Shown: positions 35,724 to 45,675, numbered from the stretch's first letter. The stretch: 64,000 nt of DNA from Cellulomonas edaphi (GCF_030362815.1 NZ_JAUCGR010000001.1:736024-800023); one strand, 5' to 3'. Notes: a model not told the origin generated them from the sequence alone. Made by a program: numbers and translations.

Positions 35724-36008
35724 TCAGCCCGCGTCGGCCGCCACCGGGACGGCGGCCACGACGGAGACCGGGGCGGCCACGGTCGCGCGGGGCTTGGGGC
35801 CTGGCCGGCCCTTCACGCGGCGGTCCTCGATGCCCTCCAGCGTGCTCGCGCGCCACACGGCGCCGCCGTTCAGGCGACCGTCCGGGCGAGGGAGCCACGG
35901 CACGCCCCGCGAGAGCCACACGCGGATCGTCGCGTTCTCGACCTCAAGGCGGTGAGCGAGACGGCCGATGTCGTAGAGGTCGTCGAGGTTGCCGGAGGTG
36001 GCGTGCAC
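35724..36008 (-). CDS. Small MerR/excisionase-type HTH protein
   Basis: 94 residues. LYDIGRLAHRLEVENATIRVWLSRGVPWLP is a winged-helix/MerR-like DNA-binding motif of the HTH_17 kind, followed by a wing (RLNGGAVWRASTLEGIEDRR) and a Pro/Ala/Val tail. It lacks an effector domain, so it is a minimal DNA-binding protein; targets unknown. The GTG at 36008 is 7 nt after TAGTGT, the leaderless pattern; no other start fits better. It is divergent from the VanY-like gene and could regulate that intergenic region. Confidence 0.7.
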   Translation of the reverse strand: MHATSGNLDDLYDIGRLAHRLEVENATIRVWLSRGVPWLPRPDGRLNGGAVWRASTLEGIEDRRVKGRPGPKPRATVAAPVSVVAAVPVAADAG

Positions 36009-36055
36009 GGGAGGAACACTAGTCGCGCACGCACCCCCCGAATGCGCGGCGCAAA

Positions 36056-36071
36056 CGTGATGAGGGTCACG
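36056..36071. promoter_or_regulatory. CRP-family-like binding site
   Basis: CGTGATGAGGGTCACG has perfect CGTGA-N6-TCACG arms, matching the TGTGA-N6-TCACA consensus of actinobacterial Crp/GlxR except for the outermost base on each side. It lies about 70-84 bp before the VanY-like gene's inferred start and about 50 bp upstream of the HTH gene's. Confidence 0.5.
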
Positions 36072-36139
36072 CCGAATAGTGCCCTGATCAGGCCCTTTGT
36101 CCGGATTCACGACCGATTCGACCCCTTACGGTGTTACGG

Positions 36140-37429
36140 ATGAGTAACGTGACTCGGAGCGCCGAGCGACTTGCCGTGCGCCTGACCAAGGGCGCACTCG
36201 TCGCCGTCCTCGCCGGCGGGCTGACCGCCACGGCGGCGGTGGCGCGGACAGCCACGGTCGCGGAGTCGAACCCCGGCGAGTCCGCCTCGACGCTCGTCGC
36301 CTCCGGGCGTGCGGCGGAGGCCGGCGCCACGGGCGGTGGCACGGGCGGCGTGTCGTCGTCCGCGACGCACTCCGCGAGGACGGTCGCCGCGGCGCGGACG
36401 GCCGTGGTGGACGTCGCCGCCGACGCGGTCGAGGTCGCTCGCGCCGCGCAGTCCACGGGCAAGGCCACCGACGTCGACACCGCGCAGCTCACGAAGCTCA
36501 AGGCGGCGACGGTGAAGCTCGAGGCGCTCGTCGAGAAGGCACGCACCACCCCCGTGACGGCCGCCCCGCGCAAGCAGGCCGCGGCGTCGCGGTCCGCCTC
36601 GCGCCTGGCACCGGAGCCGGGCTCGTCGTCCGAGCCGGCCGACCGGTCCACGTCGGCAGCGTCCGATGCGGCGGCCGCGACCCCGGACGCCGCCGCGAGC
36701 GCTCCGGTGGCGCCCGACGTCGCGCCGCGGGCCCCCGAGGTCGACGGCCCGCTCACGTCGGCCGCCGAGTCCGCGCAGGTCTTCTCGCTCGACCTCAGCC
36801 CGTCGGCCGCTGCGGCGGCCGGTAGCGGACGGCCCGACTCCGTCGACGATCTCGTCGTCCCCGCGGTGACCGGACCCGAGGACGCGACCACCGAGCAGCT
36901 GCGCGACGCCGTCGAGGACGTCGTCGCGATCACGGCCTCGGTCGAGCACAGCGCCGAGGTGCACAAGAAGGCCGACGAGGCCGCCGAGCGTCGGGCCGCC
37001 GCGCAGCGCGCCGCCTGGAAGAGGTCGCTGCAGGGGTATCCCAACGGCCAGGTGCCGGCGAGTGCCCTGTGCCGGCCGTCCTTCGACGCCCACGCGCTGC
37101 TGCGCTGCGATGCCGCACAGGGGCTGGAGAAGCTGAACACGGCCTACCGCGCGCAGTTCGGGCGCAACGTCGAGCTCACGGACTCCTACCGGTCGTACGC
37201 CGGACAGGTCTCCTGCCGTGCGCGCAAGGGCTCCCTGTGCGCGGTCCCCGGCACGTCCAACCACGGCAGCGGCGTCGCGGTGGACTTCGCGGGTGGGATC
37301 CAGACGTTCGGCAGCCGCCAGCACCAGTGGATGGTGGACCACGCGGCCGCGTTCGGATGGCACCACCCGGCGTGGGCGCAGGCGGGCGGCGGTAAGCCGG
37401 AGGCGTGGCACTGGGAGTACGCCGGCTAG
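36140..37429 (+). CDS. M15 (VanY-like) D-Ala-D-Ala carboxypeptidase, membrane anchored
   Basis: 429 residues. An N-terminal signal anchor (about 18-38) precedes an Ala/Ser/Thr/Pro-rich region of about 250 residues with predicted coiled coil (DVVAITASVEHSAEVHKKAD). The C-terminal M15B peptidase (about 300-429) has YRSYAGQ, the zinc ligands in SNHGSGVAVDFAGG (His, Asp) and the distal His in PEAWHWEYAG. Cys pairs are present in the catalytic domain. It probably trims the peptidoglycan peptide stem outside the membrane. ATG 36140 is 7 nt after TACGGT (leaderless); a CRP-like site lies upstream. Confidence 0.88.
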   Translation: MSNVTRSAERLAVRLTKGALVAVLAGGLTATAAVARTATVAESNPGESASTLVASGRAAEAGATGGGTGGVSSSATHSARTVAAARTAVVDVAADAVEVARAAQSTGKATDVDTAQLTKLKAATVKLEALVEKARTTPVTAAPRKQAAASRSASRLAPEPGSSSEPADRSTSAASDAAAATPDAAASAPVAPDVAPRAPEVDGPLTSAAESAQVFSLDLSPSAAAAAGSGRPDSVDDLVVPAVTGPEDATTEQLRDAVEDVVAITASVEHSAEVHKKADEAAERRAAAQRAAWKRSLQGYPNGQVPASALCRPSFDAHALLRCDAAQGLEKLNTAYRAQFGRNVELTDSYRSYAGQVSCRARKGSLCAVPGTSNHGSGVAVDFAGGIQTFGSRQHQWMVDHAAAFGWHHPAWAQAGGGKPEAWHWEYAG

Positions 37430-37509
37430 ACCTCGCGCGCGTGGGCGGGTGCTCCTAGCGTGGGGTGCTGGTGGTCGACCGGCCCCCTACGCCGCACGGA
37501 GGAGCCCGC

Positions 37510-37941
37510 ATGCCTACGCGTTCTGCACACACCGCCTGGAAGGGCACCCTCGCCGACGGTGCCGGTCAGACCGAGCTCACCAGCTCGGGTGCCGGGTCGT
37601 TCGAGGTGTCGTTCCCCAAGCGCGCGGCCGACGAGGCGGGCGGCACCACGAGCCCGGAAGAGCTCATCGCCGCCGCCCACGCGTCCTGCTACGCCATGCA
37701 GCTGTCGGCACTCGTCGCCGAGGCGGGCGGGACCCCGGTCTCGCTCGACGTCACGGCCGACGTGACGCTGCGTCCCGACCCCGCGGGCGGCTTCCGCATC
37801 TCGGGGATCGTCCTCAAGGTCAGCGGCGAGACGGACGGTCTCGACGCCGACGGATTCCGGCAGGCGGCCGAGGCCGCCAAGGCCACGTGCCCCGTCAGCA
37901 AGGCGCTCACGGGGACGGAGATCACGCTGGAGGTGTCCTGA
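37510..37941 (+). CDS. OsmC/Ohr-family peroxidase
   Basis: 143 residues, of the size of OsmC. Both redox cysteines are present: the peroxidatic Cys in AAHASCYAMQLSA and the resolving Cys in AKATCPVSKALTG; the catalytic Arg/Glu region is TTSPEELIAAAH. Reduces organic hydroperoxides. The ATG at 37510 has GGAGGAG 6 nt upstream. The VOC gene begins 1 bp after its stop, so they form a two-gene unit. Confidence 0.92.
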   Translation: MPTRSAHTAWKGTLADGAGQTELTSSGAGSFEVSFPKRAADEAGGTTSPEELIAAAHASCYAMQLSALVAEAGGTPVSLDVTADVTLRPDPAGGFRISGIVLKVSGETDGLDADGFRQAAEAAKATCPVSKALTGTEITLEVS

Positions 37942-37942
37942 G

Positions 37943-38356
37943 ATGACCACGCTCAACCCGTACCTGGGCTTCCGCGACCAGGCCCGCGACGCGCTGACGT
38001 TCTACCACTCGGTGTTCGGCGGTGACCTCACCATCAGCACTTTCGCCGAGTTCCACGCGAGCGAGGACCCGAGCGAGGCCGACAACGTGATGCACGGACA
38101 GCTCGAGGGCCCGGGCGGCCTGGTGCTCATGGCCTCGGACACGCCGAAGTCGATGGCGTACACCCCGGGCAGCGCGCACTCGGTGTCGCTGAGCGGCGGC
38201 GCGGCGGACCAGGCAGAGCTGACCCGCTTCTGGGAAGGTCTGTCCGACGGTGCCACCATCACGATGCCGCTCGCCGTGGCACCGTGGGGCGACACCTTCG
38301 GGATGCTGGTCGACAAGTTCGGCGTCAGCTGGCTGGTGAACATCACGACGAGCTGA
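37943..38356 (+). CDS. PhnB-like VOC (glyoxalase/dioxygenase fold) protein
   Basis: 137 residues of vicinal-oxygen-chelate fold in the PhnB/YjdN group: LNPYLGFRDQARDALTFYHS, then HGQLEGPGGLVLMASD, then a second half ending WGDTFGMLVDKFGVSWLVNI. Several family members are of unknown activity. Overlap-spacing with osmC suggests a shared role in detoxification. A strong terminator follows. Confidence 0.85.
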   Translation: MTTLNPYLGFRDQARDALTFYHSVFGGDLTISTFAEFHASEDPSEADNVMHGQLEGPGGLVLMASDTPKSMAYTPGSAHSVSLSGGAADQAELTRFWEGLSDGATITMPLAVAPWGDTFGMLVDKFGVSWLVNITTS

Positions 38357-38365
38357 GCGCCGTGC

Positions 38366-38415
38366 GTCCTGCACGGACGGGCGGGTCACTGCGGAGCCGC
38401 CCGTCCGTGCTGGAC
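38366..38415 (+). terminator. Hairpin terminator after osmC-VOC
   Basis: A perfect 14-bp stem (38371-38384 with 38397-38410) extended by GTCC/GGAC after one mismatch, 12-nt loop; starts 10-15 bp after the stop codon. Confidence 0.85.
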
Positions 38416-38486
38416 CAGCGGTGCCGCACGTCTTCCGCAGCGGACGGCGCGGCAGACCCACCGCTCCGCGGTGCGAAGATGCCCCC

Positions 38487-41414
38487 GTGGCTGCCGTGAC
38501 CGACGACCTGCGAACCCGCACCGACGTCGTGGCCGCGCTGCGCTCGTCCGTGCGCGGCGCGGTCGACGACTCGACCCGCCGGCGCGCCGAGTACTCCACC
38601 GACGCGTCGAACTACCGCGTCGTCCCCCAGATCGTCGTCTTCCCGCAGGACCCCGACGACGTGCAGGCGGCCCTCGTCGTGGCACGGGACGCGGGCGTCC
38701 CCATCACCTCGCGCGGCGGCGGCACGTCGGTGGCGGGCAACGCGGTGGGCACCGGGGTGGTGCTCGACTTCTCGCGGCACGTCAACCGCATCCTCGAGAT
38801 CGACCCGGACGCCCGGACCGCGCGCATCGAGCCGGGCGTCGTCATGGCGTCGCTGCAGAAGGCCGCGGCCCCGCACGGGCTGCGCTTCGGCCCCGATCCC
38901 TCGACGCAGGCGCGCGCGACGCTCGGCGGGATGATCGGCAACAACGCCTGCGGTCCGCGCGCGGTGGCGTACGGACGCACGGCGGACAACGTGCTTGCGC
39001 TCGACGTCGTGGACGGCACGGGTCGGCGCCTCACCGCCGGAGCGGGGTCGCTCGACCCCGTGCCGGGTCTGGACGCTCTGGTCCGCAGCAACCTCGACGT
39101 CATCCGTACTGAACTGGGGCGGTTCGGCCGCCAGGTGTCGGGCTACTCGCTCGAGCACCTGCTCCCGGAGCGCGGCGCAGACCTCGCCAAGGCTCTCGTC
39201 GGCACGGAGGGCACGGTCGGGACGCTCCTCGGGGCCACCGTGCGCCTGGTCCCGATCTCGGCCGCGCCCGTCCTGGTGGTGCTCGGCTACCCGGACATGC
39301 CGTCCGCTGCGGACGCGGTGCCCGCCCTGCTGGCGCACGGTCCGCTGGCGATCGAGGGCATGGACTCGCGACTCGTGGACGTGGTGCGCCGGGTGCGCGG
39401 TGCTGCGGCCGTCCCCGACCTCCCGCCGGGCGCGGGCTGGCTCATGGTCGAGGTGGGTGGCGAGTCGCTCGACCAGGCGATGGCCGCCGCGGGCGCGCTG
39501 GCCGCCGACGCCGGCACCTCCGCGGTCGCCGTGTTCCCGCCCGGGCCGGCGGCGACCGCCATGTGGCGCATCCGTGAGGACGGCGCCGGGCTCGGCGGCC
39601 GCACGCCGTCCGGTGCGCAGGCATGGCCCGGCTTCGAGGACTCGGCGGTGCCACCCGCCCGGCTGGGCGCCTACCTGCGTGAGCTCGAGGCGCTCATGGC
39701 CACGCACGGCGTGGACGGCCTCGCGTACGGGCACTTCGGCGACGGCTGCGTGCACCTGCGGCTGGACGTCCCGATGGAGCGCTCCGGGGATCCCCTGCGC
39801 GCGTTCATGACCGACGCCGCGCACCTCGTCGCCTCGCACGGGGGCTCGCTGTCCGGCGAGCACGGCGACGGGCGCGCCCGCTCGGAGCTGCTGCCCGTCA
39901 TGTACTCGGAGCGCGCCATCGCGCTGTTCGGGCAGTTCAAGGCGCTGCTGGACCCGCGGGACCTGCTCAACCCGGGCGTGCTGGTGCGACCGGCCGCCCT
40001 GGACGCGGACCTGCGCCGGCCCGCGGCCCGGCCCCTGCTCGCGACCACCGGCTTCTCCTTCGCGCACGACGCGGGCGACCTGACCACGGCCGTGCACCGG
40101 TGCGTGGGCGTGGGCAAGTGCCGCGCGGACAACACCGCGGCCGGCGGGTTCATGTGCCCCTCCTACGTGGCGACGAGGGACGAGAAGGACTCGACGCGCG
40201 GCCGGGCGCGCGTGCTGCAGGAGATGGCCAACGGGTCCCTCGTCTCGCGCGGGTGGTCCTCGCCCGAGGTGCACGAGGCGCTCGACCTGTGCCTGTCGTG
40301 CAAGGCGTGCTCGTCGGACTGCCCCGCAGGGGTGGACATGGCGCAGTACAAGTCCGAGGTGCTGCACCGTACATACCGCCGGCGGCTCCGTCCCCGCTCC
40401 CACTACGCGCTGGGCTGGCTGCCCCGGTGGGCTCGTCTCGTCACCTCGTCGCGCGCCCTCACCACGCTCGTCAACTCCGTGCTCGGTGTCCGCCCCGTCG
40501 CGAAGGCGGTCCTGGCGGGCGGGGGCATGGACACCAGGCGCGCGATGGTCAGCTTCGCGCCCGAGCCGTTCCGCCGCTGGGTGCGCGGCCAGGGTGCGGG
40601 TCAGGTGACCGTGGCCCGTCGAGCCGCCGACCACGCGGCGACGCCGCGCACCGGGCACGCGGCCCCCGAGGTGCCGCGGCCGCCCGTGCTGCTGTGGACG
40701 GACTCGTTCTCCGACGCCCTGTCGCCGTCGGTCGCCCAGGCGGCGGTCGTGGTGCTGCGCGACGCCGGCTACGAGGTGCTCGTGCCGGACCACCAGGCGT
40801 GCTGCGGGCTGACGTGGATCAGCACGGGCCAGCTGGACGGTGCCCGCACGCAGCTCACGCACCTGCTCGAGGTGCTGGGGCCGTTCGCGGTCAACGGGAT
40901 CCCGATCGTCGGGCTCGAGCCGTCCTGCACCGCGGTGCTGCGGTCGGACCTGCTGGACCTGCTGCCCGAGGACCCGCGCGCGGCCGCCGTGGCGCGCGAG
41001 ACGCGCACGCTCGCCGAGCTGCTCACGGCACCGGCCCCCGTCGGCCCCGGCGACCGCTGGCAGGTCCCCGACCTGTCCGACGTGACCGCCGTCGTGCAGC
41101 CGCACTGCCACCACTACTCGGTCATGACGTGGAACGCGGACCGCGCGCTGCTCACGGACGCGGGGGCGAGCTTCTCCGCGCTGTCCGGCTGCTGCGGTCT
41201 CGCCGGCAACTTCGGCATGGAGAAGGGCCACTACGACGTGTCGGTGGCAGTGGCGGAGAACGCCCTGCTTCCGGCGCTCCGGGCGGCCGAGCCGGGCGAC
41301 GTGTACCTGGCCGACGGGTTCTCGTGCCGGACGCAGGGCGAGCAGCTGGCCGGCGCCGCCGGCGTGCACCTGGCCGAGCTGCTGGCCAGCCGCATCGCAC
41401 CGGCGGGCGCGTAG
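38487..41414 (+). CDS. FAD-linked oxidase / Fe-S (CCG) fusion, D-lactate or 2-hydroxyacid dehydrogenase type
   Basis: A 975-residue fusion of GlcD-like and GlpC-like parts. Residues about 50-250 are the FAD-binding PCMH domain ([20 protein letters not shown]), about 260-535 the FAD-oxidase C-terminal domain ([16 protein letters not shown], then [14 protein letters not shown]). About 560-650 hold two 4Fe-4S motifs ([11 protein letters not shown]...MCP and [12 protein letters not shown]). Two CCG domains follow (HQACCGLTW and [17 protein letters not shown]). Such proteins oxidise D-lactate or similar acids and pass electrons to quinone or heterodisulfide-type acceptors. GTG 38487 is 6 nt after GAAGAT, a weak leaderless pattern. 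Confidence 0.9.
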   Translation: MAAVTDDLRTRTDVVAALRSSVRGAVDDSTRRRAEYSTDASNYRVVPQIVVFPQDPDDVQAALVVARDAGVPITSRGGGTSVAGNAVGTGVVLDFSRHVNRILEIDPDARTARIEPGVVMASLQKAAAPHGLRFGPDPSTQARATLGGMIGNNACGPRAVAYGRTADNVLALDVVDGTGRRLTAGAGSLDPVPGLDALVRSNLDVIRTELGRFGRQVSGYSLEHLLPERGADLAKALVGTEGTVGTLLGATVRLVPISAAPVLVVLGYPDMPSAADAVPALLAHGPLAIEGMDSRLVDVVRRVRGAAAVPDLPPGAGWLMVEVGGESLDQAMAAAGALAADAGTSAVAVFPPGPAATAMWRIREDGAGLGGRTPSGAQAWPGFEDSAVPPARLGAYLRELEALMATHGVDGLAYGHFGDGCVHLRLDVPMERSGDPLRAFMTDAAHLVASHGGSLSGEHGDGRARSELLPVMYSERAIALFGQFKALLDPRDLLNPGVLVRPAALDADLRRPAARPLLATTGFSFAHDAGDLTTAVHRCVGVGKCRADNTAAGGFMCPSYVATRDEKDSTRGRARVLQEMANGSLVSRGWSSPEVHEALDLCLSCKACSSDCPAGVDMAQYKSEVLHRTYRRRLRPRSHYALGWLPRWARLVTSSRALTTLVNSVLGVRPVAKAVLAGGGMDTRRAMVSFAPEPFRRWVRGQGAGQVTVARRAADHAATPRTGHAAPEVPRPPVLLWTDSFSDALSPSVAQAAVVVLRDAGYEVLVPDHQACCGLTWISTGQLDGARTQLTHLLEVLGPFAVNGIPIVGLEPSCTAVLRSDLLDLLPEDPRAAAVARETRTLAELLTAPAPVGPGDRWQVPDLSDVTAVVQPHCHHYSVMTWNADRALLTDAGASFSALSGCCGLAGNFGMEKGHYDVSVAVAENALLPALRAAEPGDVYLADGFSCRTQGEQLAGAAGVHLAELLASRIAPAGA

Positions 41415-41461
41415 CACCCGACGCCTGGACATCGGCACCCGGGTCGGGTGAGGGTGGGGGC

Positions 41462-41758
41462 ATGCTCGTCGCCTTCTCCGTCGCCCCCCTCGGTGCCGGC
41501 GAGTCCGTCACCGAGGCCGTCGTCGATGCCGTGCGCGTGGTCCGCGACTCCGGGCTCCCGCACCGCACCGACGCGATGTTCACCACGATCGAGGGCGAGT
41601 GGGACGAGGTGATGGACGTGGTCAAACGTGCCACCGAGGCGGTCGGCAGGCATGGCAACCGCGTGAGCCTGGTGCTCAAGGCGGACATCCGCCCTGGGCA
41701 CACCGGGCAGCTCGACGCCAAGGTCGCGCGCGTGGAGGCCGGCCTCGCCGAGGGCTGA
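41462..41758 (+). CDS. MTH1187/YkoF-family thiamine-binding protein
   Basis: 98 residues, the usual length for the family. A ferredoxin-like fold is read as [20 protein letters not shown] (strand-helix), [20 protein letters not shown] with the conserved Thr/Glu loop, and [14 protein letters not shown]. Family members bind thiamine or its precursors; the role is not settled. ATG 41462 follows GAGGGT by 6 nt. Single gene. Confidence 0.85.
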   Translation: MLVAFSVAPLGAGESVTEAVVDAVRVVRDSGLPHRTDAMFTTIEGEWDEVMDVVKRATEAVGRHGNRVSLVLKADIRPGHTGQLDAKVARVEAGLAEG

Positions 41759-41910
41759 CGCGGGTGTGGTGAATCTCCCGCATGCCATACCCGTCCGGCG
41801 GGCTGACGCGGCCCTCGCGCTGTGCCAGAGTGTGGGCGCCGGGTCTGGGACGAGGACCGATCGGCGGGGATGACGCGCGCACGTGAGCCGCGCAGGAAGG
41901 CCAGGACGGG

Positions 41911-43209
41911 ATGCCGATCTTCGAGCTCGACGAGGGGCGCCCGCGTCTCGTCCAGCCGATGCAGCCGCTGGCCGGATCCTTCGCGCAGGAGTGCGAGGCG
42001 CTGCTCACGCACCACCTGACGGCGATCGCCGGTGAGCCGTTGTTCCCGGTCCGCTCGCGCACGGGCGCCCCGGACCACGCGCACCTGCCTGCGCTGCTCG
42101 CCCTCGACGCGACCGGCCGTCCGGTGGTCGTCGAGATCGTCCAGGTCGTCGACGACGACGCCGTGGTCAGCGCGCTGCGGCACGCGGGTGCCGCCGCCCG
42201 CATGACCACCACCGACCTGTCGCGGGCCTACCACGCCGACCCCAGCCGGTTCGGCGTGGAGTTCGCCGCCTTCCGCGAGCAGGTCGCCTTCGGTGCCCAG
42301 ACCAGCCGCCGCGAGGGCGTGCGCCTGGTGCTGCTGTGCTCGGAGGTCGCGGCCGAGGCCACGGACACGCTCGGGTTCCTGCGCGGACCCGGTCGGCACG
42401 TCGACATCCTGCAGGTGGGCGTCGTCCGGGGCAGCGACGACCGCCGGCTCATCGACGTCTCCCCGCTGGCCAAGCACGAGGGCAGCCGGCGCGCGGTCGA
42501 GCCCACCGCGCTGCGGCTGGTCCGCGCCAGCGAGACCACCTTCGCGTCCGCGATGGCGCACGAGCCGGAGCGGCGGGTCCTCCCGCCCATCCCCAGCCGG
42601 CCGTGGGCCGACCACCCGTCGTCGGGCGAGCTGCGCGCGGTGCCCTCGCCGCCGCCCATGCCGCGGGCTCCCGCGCCCACGCCGCTCGTGCCGCAGCCGG
42701 TGACCACCGCACCGACGCCCGTGGTGGCCGCTCCGACTGCGCCCGAGCGACCCGCCGCCCCGGCCCCCGCCGCCGCGGCGCCTGCCGTCCCTGCCCCCGC
42801 GGCCCCGGCCGCCCCCGTTCCCACCGCCCCGGCCCCCATCCCGGCCGGGCCGTCGCCCGCCGAGCTCGTCCCGCCGGCACCGGTCAACCACGCGCCGAAG
42901 CCGGCGGTGCCGGCCATCTCCGCGCCCGGCCTGGTCGATGTGCCTCATCCGCGGCTGGCCACGCTGGCCAAGCAGCGGCGGGCGATGACGACCCTCGTCT
43001 GGTACCGCGAACGCCGCAACCAGCGCGTGCTCGCCATGCTCCGCAACGACGGCCTCATCCAGCTCGGCGCGGGCCAGGTGTTCGCCGACCCGGGCCACGC
43101 CGCGGCGGCCGCGATCGGCACGGACAGCGTCATCGACGGGTGGCGCGCCTGGCGCCTCGGCGACGGCGGACCGACACTGGGTGAGGCGACCGGCTTCACC
43201 ACGAGCTGA
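41911..43209 (+). CDS. Unknown protein: degenerate PD-(D/E)XK-like N-terminus and RAMA-like C-terminus
   Basis: 432 residues in three parts. Residues 1-200 resemble NucS/RecB-type nuclease folds ([20 protein letters not shown]..., then VVSALRHAG). The ExK of active enzymes appears as EIV, so the metal site seems lost. Residues about 245-345 are a Pro/Ala/Val linker. The last 75 residues ([54 protein letters not shown]) match the shape of the RAMA/DUF4357 domain found in restriction-modification-linked proteins. It may bind nucleic acid without cutting. No restriction genes are adjacent. ATG with upstream AGGAAGG, about 10-15 nt away. Confidence 0.6.
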   Translation: MPIFELDEGRPRLVQPMQPLAGSFAQECEALLTHHLTAIAGEPLFPVRSRTGAPDHAHLPALLALDATGRPVVVEIVQVVDDDAVVSALRHAGAAARMTTTDLSRAYHADPSRFGVEFAAFREQVAFGAQTSRREGVRLVLLCSEVAAEATDTLGFLRGPGRHVDILQVGVVRGSDDRRLIDVSPLAKHEGSRRAVEPTALRLVRASETTFASAMAHEPERRVLPPIPSRPWADHPSSGELRAVPSPPPMPRAPAPTPLVPQPVTTAPTPVVAAPTAPERPAAPAPAAAAPAVPAPAAPAAPVPTAPAPIPAGPSPAELVPPAPVNHAPKPAVPAISAPGLVDVPHPRLATLAKQRRAMTTLVWYRERRNQRVLAMLRNDGLIQLGAGQVFADPGHAAAAAIGTDSVIDGWRAWRLGDGGPTLGEATGFTTS

Positions 43210-43249
43210 CCCGGGCGCCGATCCGTCCCGTCACGTCCGGAGGTCCGCT

Positions 43250-44293
43250 GTGCCCGTCGTCGTCCCCGCCCTGTCCGTCCCGGCCGCTGGTGCGGCCTTC
43301 GAGCGCACGACGATCGAGCGCCGCGACCTGCGCGGCCACGACGTGCGCATCGAGATCGCGTACGCGGGCATCTGCCACTCCGACATCCACCAGGCTCGCG
43401 CGGAGTGGGGTGCGGGGCTCTTCCCCATGGTCCCGGGGCACGAGATCGCGGGCGTCGTGAGCGAGGTGGGTCCCGAGGTGACGAGGTTCGCGGTCGGGGA
43501 CCGGGTGGGCGTGGGCTGCTTCGTCGACTCCTGCCGCGAGTGCGAGAACTGCCTGGCCGGCGAGGAGCAGTTCTGCTCCCGCGGCATGGTCGCCACCTAC
43601 AACGGGAAGTTCTACGACGGCGAGCGCACCTTCGGCGGCTACAGCACGCAGATCGTGGTCGACGAGGCCTACACGCTGCGCATCCCGGACGGGCTCGAGC
43701 TCGACGTGGCCGCGCCGCTGCTCTGCGCGGGCATCACCACCTACTCCCCGCTGCGCCACTACGGCGTGGGCCCGGGCAGCCGCGTCGCGATCGTGGGCAT
43801 GGGCGGGCTGGGGCACATGGCGGTGCAGATCGCGCACGCGATGGGCGCCGAGGTCACGGTGCTGAGCCAGTCGCTGTCCAAGGAGGCCGACGGTCGCCGG
43901 CTGGGCGCCGACCACTACTTCGCGACGAGCGACCCGGCCACGTTCCGCGAGCTGCGCCGATCGTTCGACCTGGTCCTGTCGACGGTCTCGGCCGACCTGG
44001 ACCTCGACGCGTACCTCGGCCTGCTGCGCCTGGACGGCTCGTTCGTCTTCGTCGGCCTGCCGGAGCAGCCGCAGACGTTCGGGGTCTTCGCGCTGGTGGG
44101 CGCACGTCGGTCGCTCGCGGGCTCCAACATCGGCGGCATCGCCGAGACCCAGGAGATGCTCGACTTCTGCGCCGAGCACGGGATCGGCTCCGTCATCGAG
44201 ACGATCAAGGCCGACGAGGTGGGCGACGCCTACGACCGCGTCGTCGCGAGCGACGTGCGCTACCGGTTCGTCATCGACACCACGACCATCTGA
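43250..44293 (+). CDS. Zinc-dependent NAD(P)(H) alcohol dehydrogenase
   Basis: A 347-residue MDR enzyme of the YahK/cinnamyl-alcohol type. Catalytic zinc ligands: Cys in [10 protein letters not shown] and His-Glu in PGHEIAGVV. The structural zinc Cys4 lobe is [20 protein letters not shown]. The cofactor motif is [17 protein letters not shown]. The GTG at 43250 is preceded by GGAGG with 6-7 nt spacing. The NUDIX gene starts 1 bp after its stop, so they are co-translated. Substrate range (aldehydes) is inferred from the family. Confidence 0.92.
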   Translation: MPVVVPALSVPAAGAAFERTTIERRDLRGHDVRIEIAYAGICHSDIHQARAEWGAGLFPMVPGHEIAGVVSEVGPEVTRFAVGDRVGVGCFVDSCRECENCLAGEEQFCSRGMVATYNGKFYDGERTFGGYSTQIVVDEAYTLRIPDGLELDVAAPLLCAGITTYSPLRHYGVGPGSRVAIVGMGGLGHMAVQIAHAMGAEVTVLSQSLSKEADGRRLGADHYFATSDPATFRELRRSFDLVLSTVSADLDLDAYLGLLRLDGSFVFVGLPEQPQTFGVFALVGARRSLAGSNIGGIAETQEMLDFCAEHGIGSVIETIKADEVGDAYDRVVASDVRYRFVIDTTTI

Positions 44294-44294
44294 C

Positions 44295-44762
44295 GTGCCG
44301 CGGACCAGCGCGGCGCTGCTGCTGTTCCGGGCGGCCGACTCCGGGGTCGAGGTGCTGGCGGGCCACATGGGCGGCCCGTTCTGGGCCCGCAAGGACGCCG
44401 GCGCGTGGACCATCCCCAAGGGGGAGATCGAGCCCGGCGAGGACGCGCACGCCGCGGCCCTGCGCGAGTTCGCGGAGGAGCTCGGCGTCGCGGTCCCGGC
44501 CGCGACGGAGCCGGACATCGACCTCGGCGAGGTCCGGCAGCGCAGCGGCAAGGTGGTCCGGGCCTGGGCCCGCCGCGGCGACCTGGACGTGGCGCGCATC
44601 GTGGGCAACACCGCCGTCATCGAGTGGCCGCCCCGTTCGGGCCGGCAGCTGGAGGTGCCCGAGCTGGACCGCGCCGCGTGGCTGACCCCCGCGGCGGCGG
44701 CGCCCCTTCTGGTCGCGGGCCAGGACGCGTTCCTCACCCGCCTCGTGGCGGCGCTGACCTGA
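44295..44762 (+). CDS. NUDIX hydrolase
   Basis: 155 residues with a full NUDIX box G-x5-E-x7-REUxEExGU: GEIEPGEDAHAAALREFAEE followed by LGV. The N-terminus AALLLFRAADSGVEVLAGHM is like the short actinobacterial NUDIX proteins related to Ap4A or oxidised-nucleotide hydrolases. The GTG start is 1 bp after the alcohol dehydrogenase stop. Substrate unknown. Confidence 0.88.
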   Translation: MPRTSAALLLFRAADSGVEVLAGHMGGPFWARKDAGAWTIPKGEIEPGEDAHAAALREFAEELGVAVPAATEPDIDLGEVRQRSGKVVRAWARRGDLDVARIVGNTAVIEWPPRSGRQLEVPELDRAAWLTPAAAAPLLVAGQDAFLTRLVAALT

Positions 44763-44786
44763 CCCGCCGGCCAGGCCGGCTCGAGT

Positions 44787-44842
44787 CGAACCTGTGGTTG
44801 TCCTCGCTCCCGGACCGCGAGACGTGGACAACCACAGGTTCG
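44787..44842. terminator. 17-bp inverted repeat between the convergent NUDIX and PadR genes
   Basis: CGAACCTGTGGTTGTCC (44787-44803) is perfectly repeated in inverse at 44826-44842 around a 22-bp spacer that itself has a short stem. Position fits a bidirectional terminator, but the arms are less GC-rich than other terminators here and carry GTGGACAA, so it may also be a palindromic repeat element. Confidence 0.55.
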
Positions 44843-44886
44843 GCCCGGGCAGCCGGCCGGGCCGGGTGGCCGGGCCGGGTGGCCGG

Positions 44887-45585
44887 TCAGGCGGTGGGTG
44901 GCTCGCCGGCCAGGATCAGGTAGAGGTCGCGGCGGGCGCGGTCCAGGACGGCGAGTGCCGCGGCGGCCTGCTCGTCCGTTCCCGTGCGGCCCACCTGGCC
45001 CGCGGCGGCGCCGAGTGCCTCGAGCGCGTCTCGCAGCGGCCGACCCGGGTGGCCGGGGCGGGACTGGGCGTCGTCGAACGGGGAGCCGAGCTCCGCGGCG
45101 TTCTCCGCCACGTAGGCGGTGCCCGCATCCGTGAGGGAGGCGAGCTTGCGGCCCGCGTCGGCCGTGATGCCGACCAGGCCCTCGTCCTCGAGCAGCGCGA
45201 GGGCGGGGTAGATGGCACCCGGCGAGGGTCGCCACCGACCGCCCGATCGCTGTCCGATCTCCTGGATGAGCTGGTAGCCGTGCATGGGCTGCTCCGACAG
45301 CAGGAGCAGCACCGCAGCGCGGATGTCACCGCGGCCGGCCCGACGGCCGGGGCCCCGGCCGGGACCGCGACCGCGGGCCTCGTCGGGCTGGCCGTGCGGG
45401 CCTCCGAAGCCGTGGCCGTGGCCCCGCGGGCCGTGGCCCTGGGAGCCGAAGCCCTGCGGGCCGAAGCCCTCGGGGCGCCAGCGGCGCCCGGCCAGACGAC
45501 CCGTGAGGGGGTCGGTGACGTCGGGGCGACGCGGTCCGCGCTCGCGGTGGTCGCCCGGGTGGCGGGGTATGTGGTCGTACGTCAT
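44887..45585 (-). CDS. PadR-family transcriptional regulator
   Basis: 232 residues. About 95 N-terminal residues are Pro/Arg then Gly/His-rich (FGPQGFGSQGHGPRGHGHG), a common lead-in for this subgroup. The winged-helix domain follows: AAVLLLLSEQPMHGYQLIQE, then GRWRPSPGAIYPALALLEDE, and a C-terminal dimerising helix. ATG 45585 has AGGAG 7 nt upstream. A palindromic AT-rich operator lies 90-104 bp upstream, so autoregulation is likely. The Gly/His-rich stretch might bind metal; no target gene besides itself and the nearby hydrolase is evident. Confidence 0.88.
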   Translation of the reverse strand: MTYDHIPRHPGDHRERGPRRPDVTDPLTGRLAGRRWRPEGFGPQGFGSQGHGPRGHGHGFGGPHGQPDEARGRGPGRGPGRRAGRGDIRAAVLLLLSEQPMHGYQLIQEIGQRSGGRWRPSPGAIYPALALLEDEGLVGITADAGRKLASLTDAGTAYVAENAAELGSPFDDAQSRPGHPGRPLRDALEALGAAAGQVGRTGTDEQAAAALAVLDRARRDLYLILAGEPPTA

Positions 45586-45675
45586 GGGAACTCCTGGGGG
45601 ATGTGTGGGGACGAGCGGTGCTCGTCGGAGGGCGTCCGGGACGGTCCGCACACGGGGGCGTCGACCAGACGACGT

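Noticed and set aside
35081-36010. Prophage or integrative element suggested by the excisionase-like HTH protein
   Set aside because: No integrase, attachment repeat or phage gene nearby; small HTH proteins of this type are common as stand-alone regulators.
44787-44842. Replication origin or DnaA-box cluster
   Set aside because: Only one near-match to TTGTCCACA, no AT-rich unwinding region and no dnaA/dnaN genes nearby.
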